From NCBI RefSeq assembly GCF_009363695.1, contig NZ_CP045403.1:1344001-1408000 (forward strand): a stretch of 64,000 bases of DNA. The letters are read 5' to 3'. The number at the start of each line of letters is the position of its first letter. Positions within the stretch are counted from its first letter, which is position 1. This document shows, piece by piece, positions 50,262-60,135 of the stretch. The stretch comes from Bacillus sp. THAF10 (GTDB taxonomy: Bacteria; Bacillota; Bacilli; Bacillales; Bacillaceae_I). The notes under the pieces were generated by a model. It had not been told where the DNA came from, searched no databases, and saw only the letters and a program-made list of their open reading frames with translations. The position numbers and the translations under genes are program-made.

Positions 50262-50840
50262 ATGCAATTAGATAAACTCGTTAATTTTTATAAGGTTATG
50301 GGAGATCAAACAAGAATCAAATTGCTAGTACTACTTTCTTCAGAGGAACCTTTAAATGGGCAAGAACTTGCAGAACGACTAGGTATTAAGCCTCCAACGG
50401 TATCTCATCACATAAGTAAGTTAAAAGAAATAAGTGCTGTATACGAGAGAAGAGAAAAAAACACTGTCTTTTATTTTCTTAATCAAAAATCCATAACACA
50501 GTATCATGAAGGACTTCATCATATTTTAAATCGTAGTAAAAAGGGGGAGGCTTCCATAATGGAACAAAAAGAAAGAGAAGAAATTCTGCAAAACTTTTTA
50601 ACAAAGGACGGAAGATTAAAAAATATCCCAGCTCAGAGAAAGAAAAAGCTGATAATTTTTCAACATATTATGAAGGACTTAGAAATGGGCGTGAAATATA
50701 CCGAAAAAGAAATAAACGAGCATATCAAACAATTCCATGAAGACTATGCAACGATTAGAAGAGAGTTTATTATCAACCATTTTATGTATCGTGAAGCTGG
50801 AATTTATGAAATGAATCCAAAAGAAATGTGGTTAAAATAA
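50262..50840 (+). CDS. ArsR-type transcriptional regulator with DUF2087 domain
   Basis: 192 residues. Winged helix at 1-85: KVMGDQTRIKLLVLLSSEEPL, recognition helix region LGIKPPTVSHHISKLKE, wing VYERREKNTVFYFL. The C-terminal 90 residues match DUF2087: ILQNFLTKDGRLKNIPAQRKK, KYTEKEINEHIKQFHEDYAT, RREFIINHFMYREAG. No metal-binding Cys pair of classical ArsR/SmtB. In other Bacilli the fusion is common; ligand unknown. A perfect palindrome precedes it. Confidence 0.9.
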   Translation: MQLDKLVNFYKVMGDQTRIKLLVLLSSEEPLNGQELAERLGIKPPTVSHHISKLKEISAVYERREKNTVFYFLNQKSITQYHEGLHHILNRSKKGEASIMEQKEREEILQNFLTKDGRLKNIPAQRKKKLIIFQHIMKDLEMGVKYTEKEINEHIKQFHEDYATIRREFIINHFMYREAGIYEMNPKEMWLK

Positions 50841-50842
50841 AA

Positions 50843-50940
50843 GGCTGTTTTCGTAAAGTTTGTGGCTACTGCGTATCTTTAAGACACTCGTTATCTCCTT
50901 GTTGTCGTGCTCTTTTCGTGGAGGAGTTTTAAACAAGTGG
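50843..50940 (+). repeat. Dispersed repeat B, copy 2
   Basis: Inverted homologue of 33303-33400 (see there); it directly follows the regulator's stop codon. Confidence 0.8.
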
Positions 50941-50993
50941 CATTTTTTTTAGTTTATAGCAACAAGCTTTTAGAAAAGAGCTAAATAAAACAA

Positions 50994-51021
50994 GGAGGAT
51001 CTGTCTATTACGACAGATCCT
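50994..51021 (-). terminator. Probable terminator of mtnKA
   Basis: Minus strand GGATCTGTC-GTAATA-GACAGATCC; the palindrome overlaps the mtnA stop. The T tract after it is weak (TCCTTG). Confidence 0.45.
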
Positions 51022-52069
51022 TTTGTGAGAAAAGAGAAAAAATCGATTCGGTAAAATTACCTTTAATAACACCTTCTTCGGTAATGATGGCTGTGATAAG
51101 CTCATTTGGAGTTACATCAAATGCCGGATTAAATACGTCGATATTTTCTGGTGCTATCCTCTTGTTCCCAATATGAGTGACTTCATCAGGATTTCTTTCT
51201 TCAATGATAATCGAATCTCCAGTTGCTATTGAAATATCAAATGTGGACAAGGGAGCAGCTACATAGAAGGGTATACCAAAAGCCTTTGCCAAAATAGCAA
51301 GTCCGTATGTTCCAATTTTGTTTGCGGTATCTCCGTTTGCAGTGATTCTGTCCGCTCCGACGATGATAGCACTTATATTTTTTTTCTTTATGGTATGTGC
51401 TGCCATATTGTCTGTAATAAGGGTTACATCCACTCCTGCATTTTGCAGCTCCCAAGCAGTTAGTCTTGCACCTTGTAATACAGGTCTTGTTTCACAAGCA
51501 AATACTTTTAAAGGGAAATTTCTCTCTTTTGCAAGGTAGAAGGGAGCGAGTGCAGTGCCATACCGAGCAGTAGCAATAGAGCCTGCATTACATATTGTTA
51601 AGATATGATCATTTTTCTTAAACAGAGTTAAGGCATGTTCGCCAATTTGTTTGCAGGTAGCTTCATCTTCTTGCTGAATCTGTATTGCATGATGAAGTAA
51701 GTTTGTCTTCGCTTCATTTATTGTAACTGCCTTAAGGGCGGAATGATATAATCGATCTAATGCCCAACATAGGTTAACTGCAGTGGGTCGTGAACCCGCC
51801 AGATAATTTTTATCCTCTGTTAGTTTTTCAATAAATTCGTCCAGGCTTTTTGTTTGATATGACTTTGCAGCAAGAGCAAGGCCATATGCTGCTGTTATTC
51901 CAATGGCAGGCGCCCCTCGAACCTTTAGGGAGGATATTGCATCATACACTTCGTCTAAAGTGTAAAGGTTTAAAAATACTGTTTCTTGAGGTAGCCGTTG
52001 CTGATCTAATAGCTTTATATAGGTTTCCTTCCATTCGATGGAAACAGGAAGGGTAGAGGTAAATGTCAT
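51008..52069 (-). CDS. mtnA: S-methyl-5-thioribose-1-phosphate isomerase
   Basis: 353 residues of the eIF2B-like isomerase family. Converts methylthioribose-1-phosphate to methylthioribulose-1-phosphate. Signatures: [20 protein letters not shown] near the N terminus, [17 protein letters not shown] (Cys active site) near 160, and [20 protein letters not shown] (Asp acid) near 240. Overlaps mtnK by 4 bp. Second gene of the S-box-controlled unit. Confidence 0.97.
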   Translation of the reverse strand: MTFTSTLPVSIEWKETYIKLLDQQRLPQETVFLNLYTLDEVYDAISSLKVRGAPAIGITAAYGLALAAKSYQTKSLDEFIEKLTEDKNYLAGSRPTAVNLCWALDRLYHSALKAVTINEAKTNLLHHAIQIQQEDEATCKQIGEHALTLFKKNDHILTICNAGSIATARYGTALAPFYLAKERNFPLKVFACETRPVLQGARLTAWELQNAGVDVTLITDNMAAHTIKKKNISAIIVGADRITANGDTANKIGTYGLAILAKAFGIPFYVAAPLSTFDISIATGDSIIIEERNPDEVTHIGNKRIAPENIDVFNPAFDVTPNELITAIITEEGVIKGNFTESIFSLFSQKDLS

Positions 52070-53262
52070 GATTCTTTCAACTCCTTCATATTAATTAATT
52101 CTTCAAGCGCTGAAGTGGAAGAAATCAATTCTCTATCTATAATAAGCGCCTTACCAAGAGAAAGCGCCTGTTTTTTGATGTTAATCCTTTTGGCATCAGG
52201 TTGTATAGAATCAAGGTCCGCGACATGAGCAAGACCGATTGTTCTCCGGATTATCTCACAACCTGCAAATCCAATAGCATCTTTAAAAATTTTCTCTAAA
52301 ACATGTTCGAAATAGTGAGGTGTTGTTGTGAATTTTTCTACACTTTCCTTGTCCCAAAGTGAACGAAAAACTTGAGAGAAGCTTTCCCACACATGATGAA
52401 TGTGTCTAGTAATATCCCCTCTGGAATCTTCGTCCCGAGTGATGGCCTGCAATAAAATATTTGCAAAAAACTGCCCGATATCAAAGCCAATTGGGCCAAA
52501 AAAAGCAAATTCTGGATCAATGACTTTTGTATCAATCTCACTGGCAAAGATACTTCCAGTATGCAGATCTCCATGAAGCAGCGCTTCTCCACTAGTTAAA
52601 AACGATTGCTTTAGCTTCGCTACTTCCAATTTTAATTTATCATTGCTCCAAATATCTTCTACAGAGTTAAGGAGTTCTGGCTCATAATCATTTGTTTCAC
52701 TATCAAAGAAAGGGTCTGTAAACACCAAATCCTCGGTGATTTTACAAAGCTCTGGATTGCTAAAAAGCTGTTGAAGCTTTTTCTTTTCTTGTTGATTCAT
52801 TCCAAAATCTGATGTGTAAAATAACGTTTTGGCTAGATATTCTCCAATATGTGAGGACACAAGAGGGAATGCCTTGCCAGAAATAAAGCCATGTCGGACA
52901 ATTTCTAAATGTGATAAGTCCTCCATTATCGTAATTGCCAGTGTTTCATTCGTATAGTAAACCTTTGGAACAAGATTAGGCACAAAGGTAGCAGCATTCT
53001 TTAAATAATTTCCCTCAATCGTCGCTCTGTGTAGAGTAAGAGGCCAGCTTTCACCTACAACCTTAGCATAGGGAAGTGCCTGTTTTACGATAATTCCTGT
53101 GTTATTTTCATCTGTAATATGAAAAACTAAATTTAGATTTCCGTCTCCAATTTCTCGGCAGGCCAATAATGATCCTTCTTTAAAAAAATTTAGCTCCTTG
53201 GCAAGTGTAACAGCGGTTGCCTCTGTTAGTGGTTCATAGTCTTTCGCTAAAGTAACTGTCAT
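52066..53262 (-). CDS. mtnK: S-methyl-5-thioribose kinase
   Basis: 398 residues with the aminoglycoside-phosphotransferase-like fold. Phosphorylates methylthioribose with ATP, the entry step of salvage. Motifs: GNLNLVFHI (nucleotide loop), catalytic [15 protein letters not shown] near 230 and metal-binding [19 protein letters not shown] near 250. Length matches the family. First gene behind the S-box leader. Confidence 0.96.
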   Translation of the reverse strand: MTVTLAKDYEPLTEATAVTLAKELNFFKEGSLLACREIGDGNLNLVFHITDENNTGIIVKQALPYAKVVGESWPLTLHRATIEGNYLKNAATFVPNLVPKVYYTNETLAITIMEDLSHLEIVRHGFISGKAFPLVSSHIGEYLAKTLFYTSDFGMNQQEKKKLQQLFSNPELCKITEDLVFTDPFFDSETNDYEPELLNSVEDIWSNDKLKLEVAKLKQSFLTSGEALLHGDLHTGSIFASEIDTKVIDPEFAFFGPIGFDIGQFFANILLQAITRDEDSRGDITRHIHHVWESFSQVFRSLWDKESVEKFTTTPHYFEHVLEKIFKDAIGFAGCEIIRRTIGLAHVADLDSIQPDAKRINIKKQALSLGKALIIDRELISSTSALEELINMKELKES

Positions 53263-53304
53263 GGTTTTCTCCCCCTATATTGAAATAAAATACAGCGGGG
53301 CTAT

Positions 53305-53461
53305 TACAATAATAAAAGCCCCTTTCCACAAGAAAGAGGCTTGAAGTTAACTTCTCCCCTCTTATCTGTCAGAAAAATTTCTGCAAGAATTAGCACCGTG
53401 CTTGAAAAAGTCGGTTGCCGGGTTTCATAGGGCCAGTCCCTCCACCTGCTCTTGATAAGAG
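53305..53461 (-). promoter_or_regulatory. SAM-I (S-box) riboswitch of mtnKA with terminator
   Basis: The minus strand carries the S-box landmarks in order: CTTATCAAGAGCAGGTGGAG (P1/P2), GGGACTGGCCC, ATGAAACCCGGCAACC, AAGCACGGTGCTAATTC (P4) and GATAAGAGGGGAG (P1 3' strand). A terminator AAGCCTCTTTC-TTGT-GGAAAGGGGCTT with T run ends the leader 43 bp before mtnK. High SAM should end transcription. Confidence 0.96.
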
Positions 53462-53480
53462 TAAAACAACATATTTAATT

Positions 53481-53672
53481 AGTTGGCTTTGTTAATGATG
53501 AACGGTGATTTAAAGAAGTTTCTAGCTGGTGATTGTAGCAAATGCGTAGACTCCAGCGGGATTGAAGCGAGTGACTGGAGAGCCCACAGGCGTAGCCGAG
53601 GAGGCTCCAGTATCGCCCCGCGGACGCGAAGCAATTTGCGAAAATCAACAGCGTTGTTCAACAAAGCTGATT
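53481..53672. repeat. Palindromic G+C-rich repeat (family C) with flanking inverted repeat
   Basis: The block 53545-53640 (GTAGACTCCAGCGGGATTGA ... CCCCGCGGACGCGAAGCAA) is the opposite-strand relative of the block in the element at 17789. Here the borders are another inverted pair: GGCTTTGTTAATGATGAACG (53485) and GTTGTTCAACAAAGC (53653-53667). Open frames on both strands are not genes. Confidence 0.75.
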
Positions 53673-53794
53673 ATTTAGAAAATTATCACTTGTTGAAAAT
53701 AATAACAAGGCACTTGGAAAAATGTCAACATCTTTTTGCAATCTGATTATTTTGAAAAATAACAAAAGATAATATGAATAATTTGGATTTAACC

Positions 53795-53823
53795 TTGAAA
53801 AAAACATAAGTACCTGTTATTAT
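53795..53823 (+). promoter_or_regulatory. Promoter of the cold-shock gene
   Basis: TTGAAA (53795-53800), 17 bp, TG-T-TATTAT (extended -10 at 53818-53823). The transcript would have a leader of about 110 nt, as usual for cold-shock mRNAs. Confidence 0.6.
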
Positions 53824-53922
53824 TAAACTATTATTTTTGTTCGTGAATATGGAAAGTCAGAAACAAAGTTTTCGTCTTGAAATGTTTGAAAGAGCAAGAA
53901 TAGTAATATTTACGTGGGTTAA

Positions 53923-54138
<216 letters not shown>

Positions 54139-54152
54139 TGCTAGCCAAATAG

Positions 54153-54186
54153 AAAGGACCCTAGTGATAGGGTCCTTTTATTTTTT
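54153..54186 (+). terminator. Terminator of the cold-shock gene
   Basis: AAAGGACCCTA-GTGA-TAGGGTCCTTT followed by TATTTTTT. Confidence 0.88.
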
Positions 54187-54211
54187 GTTCAATTTTTCGA
54201 TTTTAATACGA

Positions 54212-54595
54212 CAAGCTCCATGCGCCTGCGACTAGCAAACTTCCCTCGCCTCCTTACGATAAGGCAACATCGACGCTCGAGCTCTTCGTGTTTTCTTTAT
54301 CTCATACGGTTCAGTGCCACGAAAAGTGAAGCGGCTTGTTCAGCCGCTGCAACTAGACAAAGTTTGTACGTCGCAAAACGGGCGCATTTCGCTTTTGATA
54401 CATCAAGCTCCATGCGCCTGCGACTAGCAAACTTCCCTCGCCTCCTTACGATAAGGCAACATCGACGCTCGTGCTCTTCGTGTTTTCTTTATCTCATACG
54501 GCTCAGTGCGACAAAAAGTGAAGCGGCTTGTTCAGCCGCTGCAACTAGACAAAGATTGTACGTCGCAAAACGGGCGCATTTCGCTTTTGATATTA
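54212..54595 (+). repeat. Two tandem 192-bp units of dispersed repeat A
   Basis: Units 54212-54403 and 54404-54595 differ at only a handful of positions. Each starts CAAGCTCCATGCGCCTGCGA, includes the hairpin AGCGGCTTGTTCAGCCGCT and ends GGGCGCATTTCGCTTTTGAT. The last third also occurs at 3117-3181. A 152-codon open frame across the array follows the 192-bp (3 x 64) period and has no ribosome site; it is not a gene. Confidence 0.9.
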
Positions 54596-55375
54596 ATAGT
54601 ATTGTGGTCTTCTATCTTCAAAGATTGGAATTTTTTTTCGTACTTCATCGACTTTTGCTAAGTCTACAGTGGCTGTAATAATTTCTTCTTCTTCACCTGC
54701 TTCAGCCAAAATTTCTCCCCAAGGATCAATAATCATGGAATGCCCTGCGAAGGTGTTTTTCGGATCTGCGCCTGAACGGTTGCAAGCAATCACATAACAT
54801 TGATTTTCAATTGCTCGTGCAATTAGTAACGTTCGCCAGTGTTCCACGCGCGCAAGTGGCCATTCTGCAACGACGAAAATCGCTTTTGCCTGTTTCGTTG
54901 TATGGGCGCGAATCCATTCAGGAAATCTTATATCATAGCAGATGAAGCCTGCACAAGCTTCGCCATCTAGCTCAAAAAGCCCGTCTGTTTTTCCGGGTTG
55001 TAAAAAGTGGTGTTCATCCATGAGTCTGAACAAGTGAAGCTTGCTATATTCTCCGACCACTTCTCCGTCTTTATTTACTGTTAACATCGTATTATAAATT
55101 CCCTTATTTGTTTTTTTGGCAACAGAGCCCCCAACAATATGTGCACCAACTTCTTTTGCAGCTGATTTGAGTAACTTTGTTGTTACGAAACCACCAGAGT
55201 CCGCTATTTTATCAAGTCGTTCTAAATCATAGCCTGTCGACCATAGCTCAGGAAGCACGATTATATCAGGGTGTTCTTCCCCAGCTTTCTTTATTAATTC
55301 ACACACTTTATCAATGTTTTTTTCAGGATCTCCAAAAGCTATATCAAATTGAATACAAGCAATTTTCCAGCTCAT
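54593..55375 (-). CDS. mtnU: Omega-amidase/nitrilase-family hydrolase of methionine salvage
   Basis: 260 residues of the carbon-nitrogen hydrolase family. Catalytic triad: Glu in VLPELWSTGY (about 42), Lys in YSKLHLFRLMDE (about 111), Cys in GFICYDIRFPEW (about 145). It probably cleaves 2-oxoglutaramate, the product of glutamine-dependent transamination by MtnE. Its 3' end touches the tandem repeat. Divergent from mtnE, 100 bp apart. Confidence 0.93.
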   Translation of the reverse strand: MSWKIACIQFDIAFGDPEKNIDKVCELIKKAGEEHPDIIVLPELWSTGYDLERLDKIADSGGFVTTKLLKSAAKEVGAHIVGGSVAKKTNKGIYNTMLTVNKDGEVVGEYSKLHLFRLMDEHHFLQPGKTDGLFELDGEACAGFICYDIRFPEWIRAHTTKQAKAIFVVAEWPLARVEHWRTLLIARAIENQCYVIACNRSGADPKNTFAGHSMIIDPWGEILAEAGEEEEIITATVDLAKVDEVRKKIPIFEDRRPQYY

Positions 55376-55475
55376 AATCTTTCCTCCCTTATAGAAAAAA
55401 ATGCTTTACAAGTTGATTCTAACAATATATGATTTGTGACTAGGATTTCAAGAATTTTTTAAGTAGGTGGACTAA

Positions 55476-56648
55476 ATGAAGAATTTCCAACAATCTGAAC
55501 TTTTAGATTCCCTTCCGGTACAGTTTTTTGCCTCTTTAGTGAAAAAAGTGGGAAAAGTAATGGCTCAGGGTCATGATGTTATTAATCTAGGACAGGGAAA
55601 TCCTGACCAGCCAACGCCTGAACATATTGTAAACTCCTTACAGAACGCTGTTCAAAAGCCACATCACCATAAATATTCCCCGTTTAGAGGGCACTCATTT
55701 TTGAAAGAAGCCATCGCGTCATTCTACAAAAGGGAATATGACGTGGATCTTGATCCAGAAAAGGAAGTGGCAGTTCTTTTTGGGGGGAAAGCAGGCCTAG
55801 TGGAAATCCCTTTATGCTTGTTAAATGAAGGGGATACCGTCCTTGTTCCTGACCCAGGTTATCCTGATTATTGGTCTGGTGTCGCGCTTGCAAAGGCAAA
55901 AATGGAATATATGCCGTTACAAGAAGTATATCATTTTTTACCAAACTATGAAGAGTTAGAGGCAGATGTTTTAGAAAAAGCAAAACTCATGTTTCTTAAC
56001 TATCCAAACAATCCAACAGGAGCGGTTGCGAACAAACAATTCTTTGAACAAACTGTGGAGCTTGCCACCAAGCATAATATTTGTGTGGTTCATGATTTTG
56101 CTTATGGTGCCATAGGCTTTGATGGAGAAAAGCCAATTAGCTTTTTACAAACAGAAGGTGCAAAAGAAGTGGGGATTGAAATCTATACACTATCTAAAAC
56201 TTTTAATATGGCAGGGTGGCGTGTAGGTTTCGCAATTGGAAACGAAAATGTTATTTCAAGCATAAATCTTTTGCAAGATCACCTTTATGTGAGTTTATTT
56301 GGAGCAGTTCAAGAGGCGGCAGCAACAGCGCTATTAGATTCACAAAAATGTGTGATGGATTTAGTGAATTTGTATGAGAAAAGAAGAAATATCCTAATCG
56401 AAGGTCTTCAACAACTTGGTTGGGAAGTTACAGCTCCTAAGGGATCTTTTTTCGCTTGGTTAAAGGTTCCTGATGGGTACACATCTGTTACCTTTGCAGA
56501 CAAGCTTTTACATGAGGCGCATGTTGTAGTTGCACCTGGAGTTGGATTTGGGAAGTACGGAGAAGGGTACGTCCGAGTGGGATTGCTTACAGAAGAGGAA
56601 AGGCTGAAAGAAGCAATAAAAAGAATCAGAGAGTTGAAGATATTCTGA
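55476..56648 (+). CDS. mtnE: Methionine-salvage aminotransferase
   Basis: 390-residue class I/II PLP enzyme. Converts 4-methylthio-2-oxobutyrate to methionine, with glutamine as likely donor. Motifs: INLGQGNPDQPTPEHI, LNYPNNPTGAVA (PLP Asn), VVHDFAYGAIGFDG (PLP Asp/Tyr), Schiff-base Lys in YTLSKTFNMAGWRVGF near 235 and YVRVGLL (carboxylate Arg). Stands between mtnU and mtnW, with no S-box of its own that I can see. Confidence 0.93.
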   Translation: MKNFQQSELLDSLPVQFFASLVKKVGKVMAQGHDVINLGQGNPDQPTPEHIVNSLQNAVQKPHHHKYSPFRGHSFLKEAIASFYKREYDVDLDPEKEVAVLFGGKAGLVEIPLCLLNEGDTVLVPDPGYPDYWSGVALAKAKMEYMPLQEVYHFLPNYEELEADVLEKAKLMFLNYPNNPTGAVANKQFFEQTVELATKHNICVVHDFAYGAIGFDGEKPISFLQTEGAKEVGIEIYTLSKTFNMAGWRVGFAIGNENVISSINLLQDHLYVSLFGAVQEAAATALLDSQKCVMDLVNLYEKRRNILIEGLQQLGWEVTAPKGSFFAWLKVPDGYTSVTFADKLLHEAHVVVAPGVGFGKYGEGYVRVGLLTEEERLKEAIKRIRELKIF

Positions 56649-56727
56649 AATTTCTGTTGACATCCACGTGAAATGATGGCATAATCGCAACTAGATTTTA
56701 TAAAAAAATGATCAAAACCTAATTCAA

Positions 56728-56876
56728 TCTTATCAAGAGCAGGTGGAGGGACTAGCCCTATGAAACCCGGCAACCGACTTTTTACAAGCACGGTGCTAAT
56801 TCTTGCAGCAAATCGCTGATAGATAAGAGGATGTTAGATAACCTAACCTCTTCTTTAGCGAAGGGGTTTTTTGTTT
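56728..56876 (+). promoter_or_regulatory. SAM-I (S-box) riboswitch of mtnWXBD with terminator
   Basis: Same landmarks as the mtnKA leader: CTTATCAAGAGCAGGTGGAG, ATGAAACCCGGCAACC, AAGCACGGTGCTAATTC and GATAAGAGG, followed by the terminator AACCTCTTC-TTTAGC-GAAGGGGTTTTTTG. The mtnW start codon lies 30 bp after it. Confidence 0.96.
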
Positions 56877-56906
56877 TTTATAGAGCATGTTGAAAGGATG
56901 AAGAAC

Positions 56907-58151
56907 ATGAGTGAAATAATCGCAACTTACCTGATTCATGATCATAAAGGAAACCTTGAAAAAAAGGCAGAAGGTATCGCGCTTGGCTTAACAATCGGAT
57001 CTTGGACCGATTTACCGCAGCTTGAAAAAGAACAATTAAAAAAACATAAAGGAAAAGTGGTAAGTGTAAAAGAGCTAGAACCGAGCGAAGTCGTTAACAG
57101 CTATTTGCATAAGAACATCACGAGAGGAATTATCCAAATTGCTTACCCTGCTTGGAACTTTAGTAATGATCTTCCAGCAATTCTAACGACAGTTTTCGGA
57201 AAGCTTTCCTTGGATGGGGAGATAAAGCTGATAGACTTAACGTTTAACGAGCAACTAAAACAAGCATTTCCAGGGCCAAAGCTTGGCATTACTGGTCTTA
57301 GAGAATTAACTGGCGTTTTTCATCGGCCGTTTGTCATGAGTATTTTTAAAGGTGTCATTGGCAGAGATATGAACTATCTTATCCACCAGTTAAAGGAGCA
57401 AGCAAAAGGAGGAGTAGATTTTATTAAGGATGATGAGATTCTTTTTGAAAACGACTTCACTCCATTTGAAAAAAGAATAACAGAAGGGAAAATTGCGCTT
57501 GAGGAAGTTTACGAAGAAACAGGTCACAGGGCAAGATACGCCGTTAATTTAACCGGTAGAACATTTGAGTTAAAAGAAAAAGCAAAGCGCGCAGCTGAGC
57601 TTGGGGCAGATGCACTTTTGTTTAATGTTTTTTCCTATGGTTTAGACACTCTACAAGCGCTTGTAGAGGAAAAGGAAATTTCTATTCCAATCATGGCTCA
57701 TCCTGCTGTAAGTGGGGCCCTTACTCCATCTGAATTTTATGGAATTTCAAATGAATTGCTACTAGGAAAGCTTTTGAGGTACGCAGGTGCAGATTTTTCG
57801 TTATTTCCGTCCCCATATGGAAGTGTCGCACTACCGAAAGAACAGGCTTTAGGAATTCGTGATGCCCTAACCTTGGAGGAGGCACATGTGAAAAAGACAA
57901 TTCCAGTACCATCTGCAGGAATCCATCCGGGTCTTGTACCTCTTTTATATCAAGACTTTGGGAAGGATGCCATTATAAATGCAGGCGGAGGAATTCATGG
58001 ACATAAGCTTGGTGCAGCTTCAGGAGGAAAAGCATTCCGTCAAGCTGTAGAAGCGGTGTTAGCTGGTGAGCTGTTAGAAAACTATGCCTCTACTCATGAG
58101 GAATTGAAAATTGCCCTTGAACAATGGGGTAATGTTGAGGTCGCACAATGA
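56907..58151 (+). CDS. mtnW: 2,3-diketo-5-methylthiopentyl-1-phosphate enolase (RuBisCO-like protein)
   Basis: 414 residues. Enolises the diketo compound in methionine salvage. The RuBisCO-like barrel shows [29 protein letters not shown] (Lys of the metal site with the DDE motif), HPAVSGAL and [10 protein letters not shown]. Start: ATG at 56907 (MSEIIATYL) with GAAAGGATGA upstream; a longer open frame from 56871 runs through the riboswitch terminator and is not translated. Overlaps mtnX by 4 bp. Confidence 0.97.
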   Translation: MSEIIATYLIHDHKGNLEKKAEGIALGLTIGSWTDLPQLEKEQLKKHKGKVVSVKELEPSEVVNSYLHKNITRGIIQIAYPAWNFSNDLPAILTTVFGKLSLDGEIKLIDLTFNEQLKQAFPGPKLGITGLRELTGVFHRPFVMSIFKGVIGRDMNYLIHQLKEQAKGGVDFIKDDEILFENDFTPFEKRITEGKIALEEVYEETGHRARYAVNLTGRTFELKEKAKRAAELGADALLFNVFSYGLDTLQALVEEKEISIPIMAHPAVSGALTPSEFYGISNELLLGKLLRYAGADFSLFPSPYGSVALPKEQALGIRDALTLEEAHVKKTIPVPSAGIHPGLVPLLYQDFGKDAIINAGGGIHGHKLGAASGGKAFRQAVEAVLAGELLENYASTHEELKIALEQWGNVEVAQ

Positions 58152-58813
58152 CAACCAAGCAACCAATCATTTTTTGTGACTTTGATGGGACAATTACTAA
58201 CAGTGACAATATTATTGCCATTATGAAAGAGTTTGCTCCCCCAGAATGGGACGGTATTAAGAATCAAGTGTTAGCCCAAGAAGTCTCCATAAAAGAGGGA
58301 GTTGGCAAGATGTTTGCTTTACTGCCTTCCTCTAAGAAACAGGACATTAAGAATTTTATTATGAAACATGCGGAAATAAGAGAAGGCTTTGCTGAATTTG
58401 TTTCTTATGCAAAGGAAAAGAATATTCCTTTGTACGTTGTCTCAGGTGGAATCGATTTTTTTGTAGAACCCATTTTAGCCAGCTATATCAGTAGTGAGGA
58501 CATCTATTGTAACAGCTCTGATTTCTCACAAAATCAAATTAGCATCGTTTGGCCGCACACCTGTGATAATAGTTGTGAAAACGATTGTGGGTGCTGTAAG
58601 CCAACTATCATAAGAAGTCTATGTAAGGAAAATGACCGTATCATTGTAATCGGCGATTCGATTACAGACTTAGAGGCTGCAAGGCTTGCAGATCAAGTAA
58701 TTGCCAGAGACTTTCTAGCAGACAAATGCAAAAACTTGGGCATTCCTTTTTCTAGCTTTGAAACGTTTTTTGATGTGATGGAAATCCTTAAAAAGAGCGA
58801 GGTGAGGGCATGA
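58148..58813 (+). CDS. mtnX: 2-hydroxy-3-keto-5-methylthiopentenyl-1-phosphate phosphatase
   Basis: 221-residue HAD phosphatase. Nucleophile motif [15 protein letters not shown] at the N terminus, motif II VVSGG, motif III Lys and [17 protein letters not shown] (motif IV). A Cys cluster [14 protein letters not shown] (about 137-150) is typical of MtnX. Acts after MtnW and gives the acireductone. Coupled to both neighbours by 4-bp overlaps. Confidence 0.96.
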   Translation: MTTKQPIIFCDFDGTITNSDNIIAIMKEFAPPEWDGIKNQVLAQEVSIKEGVGKMFALLPSSKKQDIKNFIMKHAEIREGFAEFVSYAKEKNIPLYVVSGGIDFFVEPILASYISSEDIYCNSSDFSQNQISIVWPHTCDNSCENDCGCCKPTIIRSLCKENDRIIVIGDSITDLEAARLADQVIARDFLADKCKNLGIPFSSFETFFDVMEILKKSEVRA

Positions 58814-59448
58814 GCACCTTCATTCAAAAATGGAATGAGCTTAGTGAGGTAAAAGCAGAGCTTGCCCAAAGAGATTGGTTTATGGGTACAAGTGGAAATT
58901 TGTCAATCAAGGTATCAGATGACCCCTTACGTTTTTTGGTATCTTCAAGCGGGAAGGATAAACGGAAACGAACAGTGGAGGATTTTTTATTAGTTGATGA
59001 GCATGGAAAGGCAATTGAAACAAGTACGTTAAAGCCATCTGCTGAAACACTGCTTCATTTAGAAGTGTATCAACATACAAATGCAGGTTGCTCCCTGCAT
59101 GTTCATACAGTAGACAATAATGTGATATCAGAACTGTATGGTGACCGAGGGAAAATTACATTTAAGGGGCAAGAGATAATTAAAGCTTTTGGAATTTGGG
59201 ATGAGGATGGAGAAATCACCATTCCTATTATTGAAAATTATGCCGATATCCCTAAGCTAGCTTTAGCTTTTACAAGTTATGTAAACAAGGATAATGGGGC
59301 TGTTTTAATAAGAAATCATGGCATTACGGTGTGGGGAAAAACAGCATTTGAGGCGAAAAAACAGTTGGAGGCATGGGAGTTTTTATTTTCCTACCAATTA
59401 AAGCTACTAAGTCTCCAAAACTTGTTACCAACTAAAATATCAATTTAA
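58810..59448 (+). CDS. mtnB: Methylthioribulose-1-phosphate dehydratase
   Basis: 212 residues of the class II aldolase/adducin fold. Dehydrates methylthioribulose-1-phosphate. Zinc ligands in [14 protein letters not shown] and the later NHGITVWG; phosphate site [11 protein letters not shown] near the N terminus and [11 protein letters not shown]. Third gene of the mtnWXBD unit. Confidence 0.96.
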   Translation: MSTFIQKWNELSEVKAELAQRDWFMGTSGNLSIKVSDDPLRFLVSSSGKDKRKRTVEDFLLVDEHGKAIETSTLKPSAETLLHLEVYQHTNAGCSLHVHTVDNNVISELYGDRGKITFKGQEIIKAFGIWDEDGEITIPIIENYADIPKLALAFTSYVNKDNGAVLIRNHGITVWGKTAFEAKKQLEAWEFLFSYQLKLLSLQNLLPTKISI

Positions 59449-59466
59449 TAGAAGGAGGAATTACTA

Positions 59467-60000
59467 ATGGCAGAAATAAGAGTACATAACACTGGTGAGA
59501 GAATAAGTGGCAAGGAGCAGGTAGAAGCATTTCTAAGCAGGAATGAGGTTATTTATGAAAACTGGGAAATTGCAAAATTGCCTGGGCACCTCCAAGAAAA
59601 TTTTACTTTAACCGATGAAAACAAAGAGGAAATTCTAGAAGTGTTTAAGGAAGAAATTGCGGCCATTTCTCTAAAAAGAGGCTATAAATCACAAGATGTT
59701 ATTTCGTTATCTGAAACAACCCCAAACTTGGAACAACTATTGAAAAACTTCCAGCAAGAGCATCACCACACTGATGACGAAGTTCGATTCATTGTGAGTG
59801 GACACGGTATTTTTATTATCCAGGGTAAGGACGGCTCTTTTTTTGATGTAGAATTAGAGCCTGGGGATCTTATATCTGTTCCACCAAATGTACGTCATTA
59901 TTTTACCTTAATGGAAGACAGAAAAGTGGTAGCCATTCGCATTTTTGTTACAACAGAAGGATGGGTTCCGATTTACGAAAAAGAAGAAGTGAAAAATTAA
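59467..60000 (+). CDS. mtnD: Acireductone dioxygenase
   Basis: 177-residue cupin. Oxidises the acireductone to 4-methylthio-2-oxobutyrate and formate (Fe form). Metal ligands H-x-H...E...H are in EHHHTDDEVRFIVSGHG near 97-103 and VPPNVRHYF near 140. RBS AGAAGGAGG. Last gene of the unit; its terminator is now split off by an IS insertion, but a copy stays directly behind the gene. Confidence 0.96.
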   Translation: MAEIRVHNTGERISGKEQVEAFLSRNEVIYENWEIAKLPGHLQENFTLTDENKEEILEVFKEEIAAISLKRGYKSQDVISLSETTPNLEQLLKNFQQEHHHTDDEVRFIVSGHGIFIIQGKDGSFFDVELEPGDLISVPPNVRHYFTLMEDRKVVAIRIFVTTEGWVPIYEKEEVKN

Positions 60001-60005
60001 GTAAA

Positions 60006-60029
60006 AAGACCTCCACTTAAGGAGGTCTT
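60006..60029. repeat. Left copy of the 24-bp target duplication (mtnD terminator hairpin)
   Basis: AAGACCTCCACT + TAAGGAGGTCTT is itself the palindromic terminator stem of mtnD; an identical copy is at 61593-61616, on the other side of the IS element. Confidence 0.9.
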
Positions 60030-60135
60030 CAGGCTGTCGAGAAAGTCTCGACAGCCATTTTTATATTCAATAACTTCAACAAATTACCGCGTTAATATGT
60101 TATAATATAGTTAATACATATAGGCGGTGATTCTA

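Noticed and set aside
53479..53746. Open frames on both strands in the repeat upstream of the cold-shock gene
   Set aside because: Caused by the G+C-rich palindromic repeat; no ribosome sites.
54212..54595. CRISPR array
   Set aside because: Only two 192-bp units without short repeats and unique spacers; no cas genes.
54220..54678. 152-codon open frame in the tandem repeat
   Set aside because: A product of the 192-bp period; repeats the same 64 residues, has no ribosome site and runs into mtnU on the other strand.
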